Shown here: piece after piece, positions 24,510 through 37,090 of the stretch
How the letters are laid out: every line of letters starts with the position of its first letter
Numbering within the stretch: position 1 is the first letter of the stretch
Assembly: GCA_024516035.1 (NCBI GenBank)
Contig: CM044960.1
Span: 15,657,880-15,721,879 of the forward strand
Source: Bactericera cockerelli
Taxonomy: Eukaryota; Arthropoda; Insecta; Hemiptera; Triozidae
DNA: 64,000 bases
Direction of reading: 5' to 3'
Made by a program: the position numbers and the translations under genes
Notes under the pieces: generated by a model
The model's database searches: none
What the model saw: only the letters and a program-made list of their open reading frames with translations
What the model was told of the DNA's origin: nothing

Positions 24510-26470
24510 ATCAACTCCTTGATATCTCCAAGTAGATCATAAAGTCCATCATAGGTTCTTCACCGCCTAGCAGTTCTCTAGGTCACTAGTCACTGGCTGT
24601 GGGGGACACTATTGAGTGCGGCAGTAGCTAGGTGCCTATGATTATGTTGGCCAATAGCTTGAATCATAATAGTGATGATAGCAGTAATATCTTGCTGATA
24701 GCCGCGATATGACGAGGTGACTGAAGTAACTGGGGCGAGTGCTGACAGAAGCACTAGTGGTCTAATCCCACGGGCGATGGGTATGTTGCACGAAGATTCT
24801 TTTGGGTCAATGTTATCATAATGTATGTGTTAGTCACATGTCGATTATTTGAACACACCTGACTAAAATTCGCCATGCTTAGGACTTGAGCCACCGACTT
24901 CCAAGTTACCAATTCAATTACTGCCTTAAATACCTTGATAAGTTTTCTATTTTGTCTCTTCCCCAACATCAAAAATATACTTTAATAAGGTTTTGGAACC
25001 TATACTAAATTTATGTACATAATAGTTACATGAACCTCTAGTATCAGTTTATGTTTTTATGTCAGTTTATTAAATTTGTTAGTCCTAATAACAGATGAAA
25101 TTTATCTGAATCCTTTTAGCGTACCCGGGAATATTTCTAGCCTACATAATACTGTAGTTGGGGTCATAATATTAAAAATATTATGATATTGATTAATTTA
25201 TTTATTTGCAAAGCAAGTTGTAAAACACAACCATGCAAAACAGGGTAGTACCTAGTTGATATTTTTAGCGACAAGTACCTTCATATTCTACGTAAAATTT
25301 TAATGATGAGTTTTGATTGCATTTTTTTTTTTTTAATATGACATAAATATAATTCCTAAGAGATTGAAGATTGATATGATCTCATGTGCCCGGGTTAAAG
25401 GAATACCGGATAATACCTAGATTTATTTTCATACGGGTGAAAATTTTAATACTAAACTTATTTGTTGGTATACCTTTACATTACCTACGTAATGGGCAAT
25501 GTTGAAATGGCATTATGTTGCCAGATTATGAAAGCGGAATCCATAAATTTAAATTATCTGAACACAAAAATTCTATATTTTATGTTTGGCCATTAGTAAG
25601 ATAGATAAGTGGGTAATGAAGGTATACCTTGCTTAGATAGAGGAAGTAATTTGAGAGACAAAATAATTATCTCGAGATACATTGTAATTTTGTAATTCGA
25701 TATACTACCTACATGTACTCGTAGCTTGTAGAATCCTAATATTGCAAAATAATTTTCGATGTTAAAGTTGAATTATTACGAAAATTTATTACTTCTTCTA
25801 AAATATTTTTTAGGTAGTTTATGTAGGTACTTACATCATACATAGACTTTTGTTTCTAAAATAAGAACATTCCAGTAATAAAAAAATAAAAGAAAAAATA
25901 CAATATAAAATTATGTATGATTTTATTTGTGGTGACTACAAGAAAAAATACAACTGACTCTCATAGAACAGAACAAATTGTACACATATCCAATGACAGA
26001 TGGAGATAGAGATTGGGCGAAATTTCAAACCAGCTCTGACCATAATCCCAATATCTCGTAAAGTTAAAGCTTTGTCTATGCAAGGACGCGTAATGTAGAC
26101 CAACTAGCCAAACACCAACTCAAATCTCATAATAATTTCATCATGACTGTAGTCAGCGCTTGAAGTGTAGGTAGGTATTATTTGGTTTGTTTACAGTCGA
26201 AATAATTAGATCACAATTGAAAGTTAGTTCAAAACTGTATGTATACACAGTATACAGGATTATAGTCAATACTAGTATCTTCTTCTTCTTTCACTTTACC
26301 TTTTCCCAATTTCAGTTGGAGTCGGCATTTAGAGGTTATTTTCCCACTAATATAATAATAAAAGTACATCTAATAAAAAGTCTTATAAATCATTATCCAA
26401 CGGCCTGAAGCCTCTTCCTGCTTTAGCGTAGCATGAAATTAATCAACCTCATCATCACATGCGATTGATG
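24510..26470. other. Gene-free stretch with a tRNA-like fragment
   Basis: On minus at 24880-24950, AACTTGGAAGTCGGTGGCTC then AAGTCC resembles a decayed SINE-B head. (TCT)n lies near 26278. No gene recognised. Confidence 0.4.
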
Positions 26471-26477
26471 GTGATAT

Positions 26478-26712
26478 CATCGCGGATGATTGTAGCCAAC
26501 AAGTGTGGATCCCTAATTTCTAGCACTGTAAAGTTGAGCCCCTTGTAATTTAGGGGCAAGGACTCTGAATGTTACAGACCTCTCTTTAAATAAATATTCA
26601 TAAAATAATTTATGAAAATAATCTACCACTGTCTAGAAATTCCAAATCCATCGCGGACGATCGTAGCCAACTAGTGTAGATTCCTTTGAATGTCTAGAAC
26701 TGTTAAGTTGCC
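26478..26712 (+). repeat. Direct repeat flanking a LINE-like tail
   Basis: A segment of about 65 bp (CATCGCGGATGATTGTAGCC … GCACTGTAAAGTTGAGCCCC) at 26478-26543 recurs in diverged form at 26649-26712. Between them is GGACTCTGAATGTTACAGAC … AAATAAATA, which also occurs at 54115-54160. Confidence 0.6.
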
Positions 26713-26723
26713 CCTTTTTAAAA

Positions 26724-26942
26724 TCTATACTTATAAAAGAGAGTTTCACTCACTGATTCATCACTGTTTCTCCGAACTGGTAAGTCCTAGGAAGCTGAAA
26801 TTTGGTAGGTAGTCTTATAGTCTAGATGTGCAATAAGACGGGATTTTTCAAAATTCCCACTACAACACCTGCCATTGGCGAAAAAGGATTTTTTGCTTTG
26901 CGGGCCATGCCTCGGTCCGCAGAGCGGGCGACAGCCCGCTAG
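26724..26942 (+). mobile_element. Short non-autonomous Helitron
   Basis: It begins TCTATACTTATAAAAG and ends with a GC hairpin (GGGCGACAGCCC) followed directly by CTAG. It sits between A (26723) and T (26943). A 5' TC, a 3' hairpin plus CTAG, and insertion between A and T are the established Helitron hallmarks. It is 219 bp with no coding capacity. It lies just upstream of the first coding exon seen for the RASSF gene. Confidence 0.8.
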
Positions 26943-27106
26943 TAAATTTATAACAACCAGCAGGTACCATTTTGTCTATAAAAAAAAAATCCAAATCCAT
27001 CTTGCCATTCTCCTAGCTTGAGGTTTGAATCACAGAAATTGAATGTCTTTTTCTTCTCTCTGATTGCAGATCACTGGCCCATTCCCTGGACCCCCCGGGC
27101 GAGGCA

Positions 27107-29818
27107 ATGACTAGCGGAGGGGTAGGCCATCACCCCCATAGTGGGGGCGGCAGCTCCGGCACTAGCATACCCGTGTGGGTGAGCGGGCAGCAGGTAAGGG
27201 CGGAACTTCTTTGTGATTGAAACCCTTTAATTTTGCAATTTTTTCCTATTCTTTTACTTTTGAATTTCTTCTGAGTTTGTGTATTATTATTATTATTATT
27301 ATTATTAGGTATTTGTTTTTTTCGCAGCCATGAAACAGTGGTCTGAGTGTAATTTCCATCCCATAGTTCGCCTCCCCACCGATGGGCAAGAAGTGACACA
27401 ATAGTTCCCATTTAGGCACAAAAACGACAGAGATGTAATCATTTCAATAGCTTTCTTGGTTCAGAAGGTTTATCAAAGGCGGTTGAAAATTCCAAGAGAG
27501 AAAAATTGAAGAAATTGATGAAATAATTGTCTTTCGCGCTGAAATCCTAATATATTAACACGTAGACGACCGGGTGTACCACCGGTGGTACACGGGGTCG
27601 GGTAGCCGTATTATCGCCGGTCCCACAAGAGAATTCACGAAAAATCATGCCGGTCGTCTAAGTGATAATGTTTTTTTCCATTTCATCATTGCTTATCACA
27701 ACTACCTAATTCAAACTTGGAAATTTTCACACCAAGAAATACGTTCAGTGGAATTCGCTACATCCACTCACTCATAAGGGTTGGGTGGAAGAGATTGCCA
27801 TAGGCAATTACCCCGCCCTTTAGTTAGGACATATGTTTTCAAATATTTTCTATTCTTTTTCATTTTTATTGTATATAATTATTGTTTCCATTTTTTTCAT
27901 TGTTGAAATAATTATTTATAAGTATGTACATTGTACATAATGTCTATTTATCTCTATATATAAAACAGAAAAAAGGACTACCTACCTACCTACCTATGTT
28001 TGTTTGTTTGTTTGTCCGGAGTTGTTTAGCCAAAACGGTAAGAGATAGCGAAAAAAAAGTTCAAAAAGGCATTGCTGTCCAGCAGTACGGCCATGCCTTA
28101 GTAAATTTGATATTTTGGCCCCGTTGCAAAGCACGGGCAAACGGCTAGTACCTAATAAAGCGTTGTATAATAATAATCTCTCCCACTCCTCAGGTGTGGG
28201 TGCGTGGCGTGGACAAGAAGACGACGGCCGGAGAGATCGTGGTGGCTTTCGTCGGCAAAGGGGACGAGGCTCGCTACAGCATTGTGGAGCGCTGGAAGAC
28301 AGGACACAAGCCGCTGGAGCCTGGGACTCGCATCCTCAAGCTGTGTAACTCCTGGAGCGGCAACGCGGCTCTGACTGATGTGAGTTCACCGGACTTATAA
28401 TAATAATAATATCGCCTTGTTTATACTGCCCGATTAGGAATATTAAGTCCCATTATTCCAGCAGTAAGCCCAAGACATATTATTATGTGGTAAAAATCCC
28501 AAATGGGAGGATAACTTGTCATGTCCCGGCTGGGTTTCGAACCCGCGACCTCTGGAATTTCTGGATTCACAGAGTGCCGCCTTTACCACTGATTATATGT
28601 CCCTTCAATCCTACAGCTGTTTTGGTGCCTTTACTACGCTGTTTTGGTGCCTCTTCATTTTTTATTTGTTCCTATTTCTTCTTCCTCCATGTTTTCCTCA
28701 TCCTTCTCAACTGAGCTGTTCTACTTCTACACCTAGTAAAAGTCAGGATTGATGAAAGTCACTCTCTCAACTCTGACAATATAATGTTTTTTTTCTGGGT
28801 TTAACGTCGCTTTCAACTGCATGATCATTTATCACGACCGGGTTTCACCCTTTTTCGCTTAGCTGAAGACTCACAAATCAGATATTCAAATGAACCTCAC
28901 TGAGCCTGAGAGGGCCTGGTAATAGCCAGCATCACGAGGCTTCGCATTGGAATGGACACCCATCTAAGTACTAACCTCGCTGGACGTTATTTCAGTGACA
29001 GAGCGAGAACTAGTGTATTCAACGTGCCATCAACGCTGGGTACTTCTATGTTTTATTTCTCCATCCATCCCATCTATCTTGCACGTATATGCTATTGAGT
29101 CGTTGAGTGGCCTCAATCTGCCAACAGCAATATTGCACGTCCGTCCGTCAGTTCTCATAATAAATATCATACCACCCTCATATCCTCTGCTGGGTGAGAA
29201 TATATCTTCTATTCCCTGTGGTACTGACCATTATGAATAATCCAGTGTGCAATCTTCCACACGTTTAATCTCTTTTCTTTCTACGCTATCTCTTACTCCC
29301 ATACTGTTGTTTCTATATTAATAATAATAATTTGCCCGGTAAACGGGTGTTTATTAACGGAGCAAGTCCTATGTACAATATGTCAATAAAATATGTAAAA
29401 TATAACAATAAAATAAAAATTAAAACAAATCACAATAGTCACAGCAATATGGTGTCAAAAATAAATAAATACAAATGTCAAATTAAATAACTTTAAACAA
29501 AAATGATATAAACAATCAAGTAAATTGTTTATATCATTTATATAATAAAGTATTATCTTTACCTTAGTTATTCCTCTTCCATCTTTCTGTTTGCTTTTTC
29601 TCAATTCTCTCTCTTATTCTTTCTTTAAATTTCTCTAATCTCTTCCTTCGTCCTCTCCAATTATTTATCTTATTGTTTACATGTCGCATCTTTTTCTCTT
29701 AGGATCTTTAATATCTTTATGTCTTCTTTTTTCTCAATATCTCTCACTAATACTCATGTATTCTTGTTCTTAATCTCTTTTTGTTCGATTGTTCATTCGC
29801 TCTCTCTCTCTCTCTCTC

Positions 29819-29896
<78 letters not shown>

Positions 29897-32800
29897 TCAC
29901 TCCCTCACTCCCTCTTCTCTCTCACCATTACTTTTTCTTTTATTTATTTTTTCCATTCATTATTTTATCAAACTAAGCCATTATTCTTTCGAGAGCTGTC
30001 TATCTGTCTATAACTTCAAAGAACAAGAGAAGAGCGCAAGAAATAATATCCGCTCTCATATCTTCAATTATTTTTTCCCATCACCTCCCTCTCTTCCTAT
30101 TTTTATGTCCTTTTTTTACCTCCCATACTCTCTCTCTCCCCTTTATCTTTCTCCCTTATCTCTCTCTCCCTGACATTCCCCATCTGGATTAGTTCCCTCT
30201 CCATTTTAACTTTTCTTCTTTTGTTTTCATATCCTACAATGAGAGAACCTTACTTTTATATTATTTTTAAAGTCCTTTTGTCACTATTGTGCTTGTGCTC
30301 ACATAAACCCACTTTACACAGTTATAAAACTCACCAGTTAGTTGGTTTTAGAACTTTCTTTTATGCTCCTTCCTACACAGCGCCGCATGTCTCTTTTACG
30401 AGCTCTGGGGTCATCCTATTTCTCCACAAATCCTCTGAAGTTGCCAATTTTCTACTAAATGTTTTAACATGGTCACTTCGTTCCCATATTTGGCGTGGGG
30501 CTTTTTTTCAGTGGGGTATAACGAAGAGTCTATAGCACTTATGTATGTGGGTAACAGTCTCTTCTGCCTATTCTCTCAAAACTTTGACCAGTATATGATC
30601 CTCGAACACTGATGATTACTAAATGTGTCAAGAAACCGAATAAATTCAGTAATACTTTTAAGAAATCTCATAATACGAGTACATAACTAAAAAATGGCTC
30701 TAAAATGTATTGCACTCATAGTGCTCAACTATATCTTGATAATTTTATCATTGGACCCTGTAATCTGTATAACGGTGTGGCTGGCGATTTGTCACTCACT
30801 GAACCCTGTAACTGATACGTAAGGAGAAACGTGTCAGCACTAATAGAGTCATTCGGGACAGAGTAGAACTTTATGACGTGTGACACTTGTGTGCAGACGA
30901 GAGTAATTTTCAGCTCTCACGCTGAAATTTCCATCATTCAGGTGGCAACCAGTGAAGGAGTGTGAGCTTTTTTCAAATTTGAATAAAAAAATAAGTTATA
31001 TAAAATCATTGCGCTGTTTACAACTAATTGATGATGGTATGACTATGTAATTGAAACTTACGTTAACCCTCACAAAAAAAATTAAAAAATATATGTTTTG
31101 TTTGGATCTAGGTATATAGCTGGTATATACTTACCTACAATTTGTACCACAGATGATGTGTTTTCAGATAGCACAGTTTCAGGTGATCCTGATTCCATCA
31201 CTGCCCCTGGTTCTAAATTTGTAGGCCATGGCAAACCCTATCTTTGCTCTAACTCAGCTTATAGTTCATACCACACCACTATAATGCAAATGAGTATGAA
31301 CTTTCATTTGGTTCCAACATCCTTATCAGTATCACACTCAAAGTTATCATGACCAAGCTGTTCAGAAACAGGGTGGTAGGGACTATAGGAAGGCTCAAGG
31401 TGGTAGGAACTTTAGGGAAGCTCAAGGTGGAAGGGACAAATATCATTTTGGCATTAAGTAATGCCAAAATGTCAAATGAAGATCAACTGAATGACTATGA
31501 CTAAACGTCCCAGAAAAGGGGGTAAAGCTCTGAAGGGGTTCGATAAAGTTCGAAGATAAAGCTCTGAAGGGGTTCGATACCCGTCCGGGGCAAATATTTC
31601 TGATGGAATTTGAACGCGTTTTTGGATTGAATGACACTTTCTTCTATCCACTCTTTCTGTTGGGTCAGTTTTATTGAAAAATTTCGATTTGTGTTATATA
31701 TCACACATTTAAATTTGTGTACCGATCTTGTTAAATAAACAATTTTATTTATACCATAGCACGTAATGCCATCTCTTGCGACTGTTCTCATGGTATTTTC
31801 CCTCACAGGGATGCACGATTTTAGGAACATCCTGTTTTTCTTCTTTCATATTATTACTTTGTAGATATAATAACACAGCCGAGCTAGGATAAACTCGAAC
31901 ACCTGTACTCCTTACAAGAAATCTTATCCTCATAGAACAGGAAATGGAGTTCTCCACCATTCCCCTTGCTCCTTATCTCCTTGTCCTCCTCTGATAAGGA
32001 TTTGTGATTATGAGAGTGACCCCAAAACCCAAAGCAAGGATACTTTATGCTACATTACTCCACCTACTTGTATGTCGTATACCTAAACGAAGTAAAACGT
32101 CTAAAACCCCTCTTACATCATATAGCTAGCAAGGATATAATTCATCCTCAGAAACATATCCGGAGATTATCCCTAATCCCCCGCTAGCGTTTTCTTTGTA
32201 GATACCCTAGTTCTAGTACGTATCTCTTCTCTAGTCTCCTCCCTCCCTCCCTTTCCACTGAGGACGCTCGTTTATTATATTATCTTTCCAGTGTTCTCAG
32301 CCTGGGGAGGTTTCCTGTTTTCTTAACTTGTTTCTCAAATACATCCGTTTTGTATGTCACTGAATTTTTCAAAGTGAATTGAGGACACGAGTAAAAAAAT
32401 TGAGAATTTTTGCATGTAACGTTATCAAAGTTGTTTGGTTTTATATTTATATCTGCTAGTAAAAGATAAAAGAACCAACAATTCTTTTGCTTTTGACTAC
32501 TATTAAGAATGATTTTAAAAAATTACTACTTTTCTCTCTTTTATTTCATAAATAAGGCCCTAATTTTACCTATAATGTTCTATAAACAAAAACCTTAAAC
32601 AAAAATACTACGATGCACACTTCAAATATCATAATATTTATTTCTTGTTTGTTCCCAGGTGAAGTTGTCGTTAGAGAAGAAGTCCAACATAGACGATGAC
32701 AGTGGCCGAGGCAGTCCCTCCTCCACCACCACCAACACAACCGCCACCACTGCCACCTCCTGCCGGAGGAGACACCGCAACAAGAACAAACATCGGCAGG

Positions 32801-33621
32801 CGAGCCAAACACTTCATCCGAAACGGTTGGAACAAATATCCAAAACTCACAACGTCGAGAAAGAGAGCATTGAGAAACTTCTCCAACTCATTCTAGTCCA
32901 AGGGGAAACTATCCAAAGCCAACTCCAAAAACTTCAGGATCGAAACAAGAAAATAGAAATGCTCGAACAATTGCAGCACAAAAATCGAATCAATATGTTG
33001 GGAACAAATTATGTGATAGATACCTATCTGAATGATCTAGCAGACAACGAGGGCGCCACAAGTCATCCTAGTGACAGTAGAATACGGACAAACCAAAGTT
33101 CTAGACAAACCCATGAAGATGATGAAGACGAAGAAACAACACTGGAAGAAGAAGTTGAAAAAGAAATAGAGGAACTCAAACTGAAAATAGAACTGTTTGA
33201 AAATATAACGAAATTAAATGATAAAATAGAAGGCGAGGAAGAGAAAATTATCAAGCTGAATCATGCGATTAAAAGTTATGAAAGTAACGACCAACTCAAT
33301 TACGTAATTAATAAAATAGATAAGTTAACTATGAGTAATAAGAATAACATGAAACTTTTAGAATCAAACGAGTCCATGTTGAATGAAACAAATAGTGCAC
33401 TTCTGAATAGGAAAAAATATCTGAGCTACTTAGAAAATCAGTTTCAGAGTGAATGTCTCCTGGAGAGTGAGTATATCCATGGGTTAGAAGTACTTAATGA
33501 AAACATCGTTGCCAACACCTATAGTTCCCTCACAAATTTCAAGAAAAATCACAGGAATGACGATAACAACAGTGGGGCAATGTCGCTACAGCCAATGGGC
33601 GTATTAGATACTCTGGTTTAG
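27107..33621 (+). CDS. meru: RASSF9/10 family protein (Meru-like), 3 coding exons
   Basis: Coding exons: 27107-27193, 28194-28379 and 32659-33621 (stop TAG), all phase 0 with GT-AG introns, giving 411 aa (human RASSF9 and RASSF10 are about 435-510). Exons 1 and 2 make an N-terminal Ras-association domain at about residues 21-95 (IPVWVSG, then TTAGEIV, then YSIVERW and TRILKLCNSW). Exon 3 has a DSGRGSPSS motif, basic stretch, and two predicted coiled coils (about residues 140-180 and 245-290). It ends DTLV, a class I PDZ-binding motif. In Drosophila, Meru links planar polarity to Bazooka/Par3 at the cell cortex; binding to Bazooka is through such a motif, so the same role is inferred here. The frame stays open upstream of ATG 27107 to a splice acceptor at 27069, so extra N-terminal residues from an unseen exon are possible. 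Symbol assigned by family resemblance. Confidence 0.85.
27775..28175 (+). mobile_element. LINE L-a 3' end split by a Helitron
   Basis: GGGTTGGGTGGAAGAGATTG through TGTCTATTTA (27775-27950), resuming as TACCTAATAAAGCGTTG at 28149. The 21585 copy reads straight across this junction. Intron 1 of the RASSF gene. Confidence 0.8.
27951..28148 (+). mobile_element. 198-bp Helitron nested in a LINE tail
   Basis: Starts TCTCTATATATAAAAC and ends CGTTGCAAAGCACGGGCAAA then CGGCTAG. It is inserted between A and T of the LINE sequence ATTTATACCTAAT, known from the copy at 21585. No target duplication, as expected for Helitrons. Confidence 0.85.
28398..28590 (-). mobile_element. SINE-A copy, 5'-truncated
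   Basis: On minus it runs AAAGGCGGCACTCTGTGAAT … GCGGGTTCGAAACCCAGCCG … (B-box) … TTTTTACCACATAATAATA … (ATT)n. It matches the full-length copy at 56312-56510 but lacks the first 20 or so bases of the head. Confidence 0.85.
28790..29039 (-). mobile_element. SINE-C copy with 5S rRNA-like head
   Basis: On minus the head reads CCAGCGTTGATGGCACGTTG, then CGTCCAGCGAGGTTAGTACT and TAGATGGGTGTCC, closely following the layout of 5S rRNA. The body is a diverged SINE-C core, then GGGTGAAACCCGGTC and GACGTTAAACCC with an A tail. Compare 57417-57678. Confidence 0.8.
29320..29420 (-). mobile_element. LINE L-b 3' end fragment
   Basis: On minus, AACACCCGTTTACCGGGCAA then (ATT)n, matching the 3' end of the LINE at 38303-39488 (AAGCCCGTTTACCGGGATTA). 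Intron 2 of the RASSF gene. Confidence 0.65.
29795..29892. repeat. (CT)n microsatellite
   Basis: CTCTCT run of nearly 100 bp in RASSF intron 2, followed by (ACTCCCTC)n. The open frames over it are compositional. Confidence 0.9.
30200..32640. other. RASSF intron 2, remainder
   Basis: Mostly unique AT-rich sequence. At 31351-31500 is a short open frame with a repeated (V/K)VGT…GRLK segment. At 31527-31583 AAAGCTCTGAAGGGGTTCGA occurs twice, the second time followed by TACCCGTCCGGGGC (tRNA-like B-box). On minus at 31880-31925, GGTGTTCGAGTTTATCC is another B-box-like relic. No further exon recognised. Confidence 0.4.
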
Positions 33622-35170
33622 CTTGGTGTCCCTTTTTGAATACTGTACAAATTGCAAACTGCCTAGTTGGATTGAATTTAAAATAAAAAAAATATGAATA
33701 TGTCTTTCTTCTTGAATGAGTACCATTTTCATACCGTACATTGTAGTTAATTAAATTACATAAATCGTAGGTACCTAGATCTTTTTAATAACTTTAAAGT
33801 TGTTCAATGGAATAAAACGATAGATACAACGTTGAAACCTCTATCGAAAAAGTATCTACCAAGTAATTTACTATTAGTATATAGATTATAGTAGGTAAGT
33901 TGGTACAATACAATAAATTTAATGATCATTTTATTTTCAAATTCATAGGCAAAGAAAGTATTTCATTTGTTTTAAGAAAACTGTGTTCTCCAATAATTAT
34001 ATTCTGAAATTTTATCTCTTTTTCATACATACTTCGTAGTCGATTTGGTTCTATAGGTATAACTAGTGTCCCTATAACTATTTATAAAGTAGAAATCTAG
34101 GTGCAAAAAAATGTTAAATGGTAGGTAATCTATTGAAAGATTAGGAAGTCAATAGCTCCTGCTTTATGGGCCGATGACAATTGAAACTACCTAAATTATT
34201 TATTTGTGCTCATTTAGAGGAAAATCTACGAATTGTATTTTTGCAAATATTCGTAGTAAGTATAAAGATTTTTCTCTGTGTTTGTATGAATTATTTATCA
34301 CTTACATATGTATTTTTTAGAGTACTTGGATATTATATTTTACTGTTTATGTTTGTAAAGTTGTTATAATGATTTACAATTTGTTATTGATTTGAGTAAT
34401 TTGTATTATAATTTAACAATGTAAAGTTAATGTGTGCATTATTATGTTCCTATAGTAGTTAAGTTTGATTTTTTTGTAGGTAGATAATGATAATAATGTA
34501 TTATTCATGTCCGAGAAATGTAGGTATTGTAGGTGTCTATAAATCTTCCATAAAAAAAAACTATCTTGAAACATTTTGAAAGTTTCTTAAACAAGCAATG
34601 TGCCAAAAGAGGATCAATAGGAAACATTCAAATTACCTAATGCATAGATACCTACCACCCATTAGTAAGTAAACAGTATTTTGTATGTAGAAAAATCATC
34701 CACTCTTTTTCTCCTTTCCGTTATGTATGGAATTTCCATAATTTTTTTGTGTTTTTCTTGTTTGTCGAAAATCTCATTAGACAGTACTTGGTTATTGGTT
34801 AAAGCTTTTGGTATCTACCTATGTACGATTCCGTCACGTCATGAACTCAATGTTGTTTTCAAAGCGGTATTATACCTATACCTGTAATATACCTAATTTC
34901 ACAAAGGTATTTTTTGTAAAAATAATACGAGTCCATGGTTTTGTAACTTACCTACAATATAAACTGTGCTTGGGAATCTGACTGTGACTAATTCCTGTTA
35001 ATTTTATTATTCTGACAAACCTTTCCTTCCCCCTGTTTCTGTCAATGTTACCTTTAGCTTTAGTGTACCTTCTTTTTCTTCTTCTTAGTACTCTTTAGAG
35101 TCTTTAGTATTATTTTTATGTTTACGAGGTAGTATAAGTGTGAATGTCACATTGAAAATAAAACCAAATC
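33622..35170 (+). other. Probable 3' UTR of the RASSF gene
   Basis: AT-rich, with no open frames of note. Candidate poly(A) signals AATAAA at 33682-33687 (close) and 35157-35162 (far). Which is used cannot be told from sequence. Confidence 0.45.
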
Positions 35171-35311
35171 ACATATTCATGTCCTTTAGATTATATTCAC
35201 TCTGCGTTCGTTGATTTTTTTTTCTTTTTGGTTGTAGGCATGTACTTAGGTACCTAGGTACCTTTTGTTATAGAAACCAGAACGTTTACTAATTTTGTCC
35301 ACATCAAGTCC

Positions 35312-35580
35312 TCACCATGCTGGACGTTGATTAACTTCAGTGTTTGCATTAGAACTGGTGTATTCATTAGGTCAATCAGAACATTATAAAGCAAAATTCC
35401 GTCACCTCCCAAGTACATAACACCTCCCACGTAGGCTTCACATTTCCGGCCAACCCAGTCTGGATGAGATTAATATGAGTGACTGGGACGATTGGAGGGT
35501 AAAACCTCCATCCTGAAAAATTCTTATCAGGACGCCAAAACCATAACAGAATTATTGAACATGACAGGAGCCTAGACATT
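35312..35580 (+). mobile_element. SINE-C fragments (5S piece and core)
   Basis: At 35312-35345, on minus, CACTGAAGTTAATCAACGTC then CAGC is a 5S-like internal piece. At 35440-35580 on plus is a core with GGAGGGTAAAACCTCCATCC and the tail GACAGGAGCCTAGACATTG. The two are in opposite orientation, so they may be separate insertions. Confidence 0.6.
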
Positions 35581-35601
35581 GTATTTGAATGGCCATAGTA
35601 A

Positions 35602-37033
35602 TATACAGGGTGGACCAAAAAAACGTTTACACCCGTTAATGGTAGATTACTGACGACATTTCCAGGCCGGATCTGCAATCCGTTTTTTCGGATTCGCCTT
35701 CGTAACTGCACAAAGTGATTTTTTGCAACTTTCCGAAAAAGTCCGACTTTAGCTTATTCTTCAGGTCAGTACTTTTTTCCTGTTTAAGATGAGTTGATTC
35801 TGAACAATTTTGCAGAAAGCCAACAAAATTTCGATGTTTCTAGCTACACTACTTTGTTTTTTACGATTTGGTTTGTCATATTTTTTTACACCTGAACAGA
35901 AAAAAAACACCCAAAAAAACTTTTTCACTAAATAAAACACTCGACATTTGTCCGAACAAATTTTGGCACAGACATGGGCAAGTTTGATAAAAGTTGGCGG
36001 CCGCCCCGAGGATGCTAAAAAACAATTTTACGATTTTTTATCACGTGATCTTCTGGGAAAAAATATTAGATGTTTGCCAAAAACTCTTCAAAAATCCTAA
36101 AAGTGTTCTAGCTGTAGACTGTGTAAGGGCGTCTTGTATTGTTTACAAAAATTGTTTACATTGCTTTTTTTGAATACCGCGGTCTCACATGCCTTCATCA
36201 GCCAGTTTAGGAAAATTCAAATGATAAATTTCGTGCTTCTCAGATTGTCAGTGGGGTTAGCTAGATGTGGTAGTGCTAGGAGTGTTAGTCGCATGACCGA
36301 GGTTCAATTCTCGACGGTCAATATTATTTTAATTATCAAAAAAATCTGATGGAATATTTTATTCATACCTGTATCTGACCTGTTGTAACACCAATAACTT
36401 ATGGGTTTTTTTGGGGGTAATACCATCTGTAAATTGAGTTATATCAGATACTATTGGTATCACAATAGACATAATTATTATTCATGTAAGCCCCTGAGAG
36501 ACTGCCTTGATAATGTAAGGATGGTTTTTCTTATGCTTCCCTACGAGAGAAAAAAAATTAGCGAATTTTCCAAACGAAAATAGAGTTTATGAAATAAATC
36601 CAGGTAAATATGTAAGTAGGTTTTTCTATCATAAACAATACTAATTAAATAACAAATATATTTACCGATTGCCAACTCTTAATAGAAGTCTTGGAAAAAA
36701 AAACAAGTTAATATTTTGTAAAATTAATAAACTTTTGCAGTCTTTATTATGTTTTATACTATTTTGATATAAACAAAAAGGTATAAAAAACATTTTGTGT
36801 TAGTATGTTCAATGAGAAACGATTAGACGCGCACGATTAGCTCAGTGGTAAGCTAGTCCACCCGGTCCGAAACCAGAGCCAGCAAAAAATTCATAACTAC
36901 AAAATAAAAAAGTCTGTTGCCATTTTTTATTTAGCCATAGTACACACTATGGATTCTCCTCACACAAATTTTTGAAACCAATGGTGACTTTAGTAGCTTA
37001 GTTCTAACTCAGAACTGTCCCTCTACCTTCTTG

Positions 37034-37090
<57 letters not shown>

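Noticed and set aside
36838..36890. tRNA-like TTAGCTCAGTGGTAA
   Set aside because: Good A-box only; no closing T-arm or acceptor stem follows.
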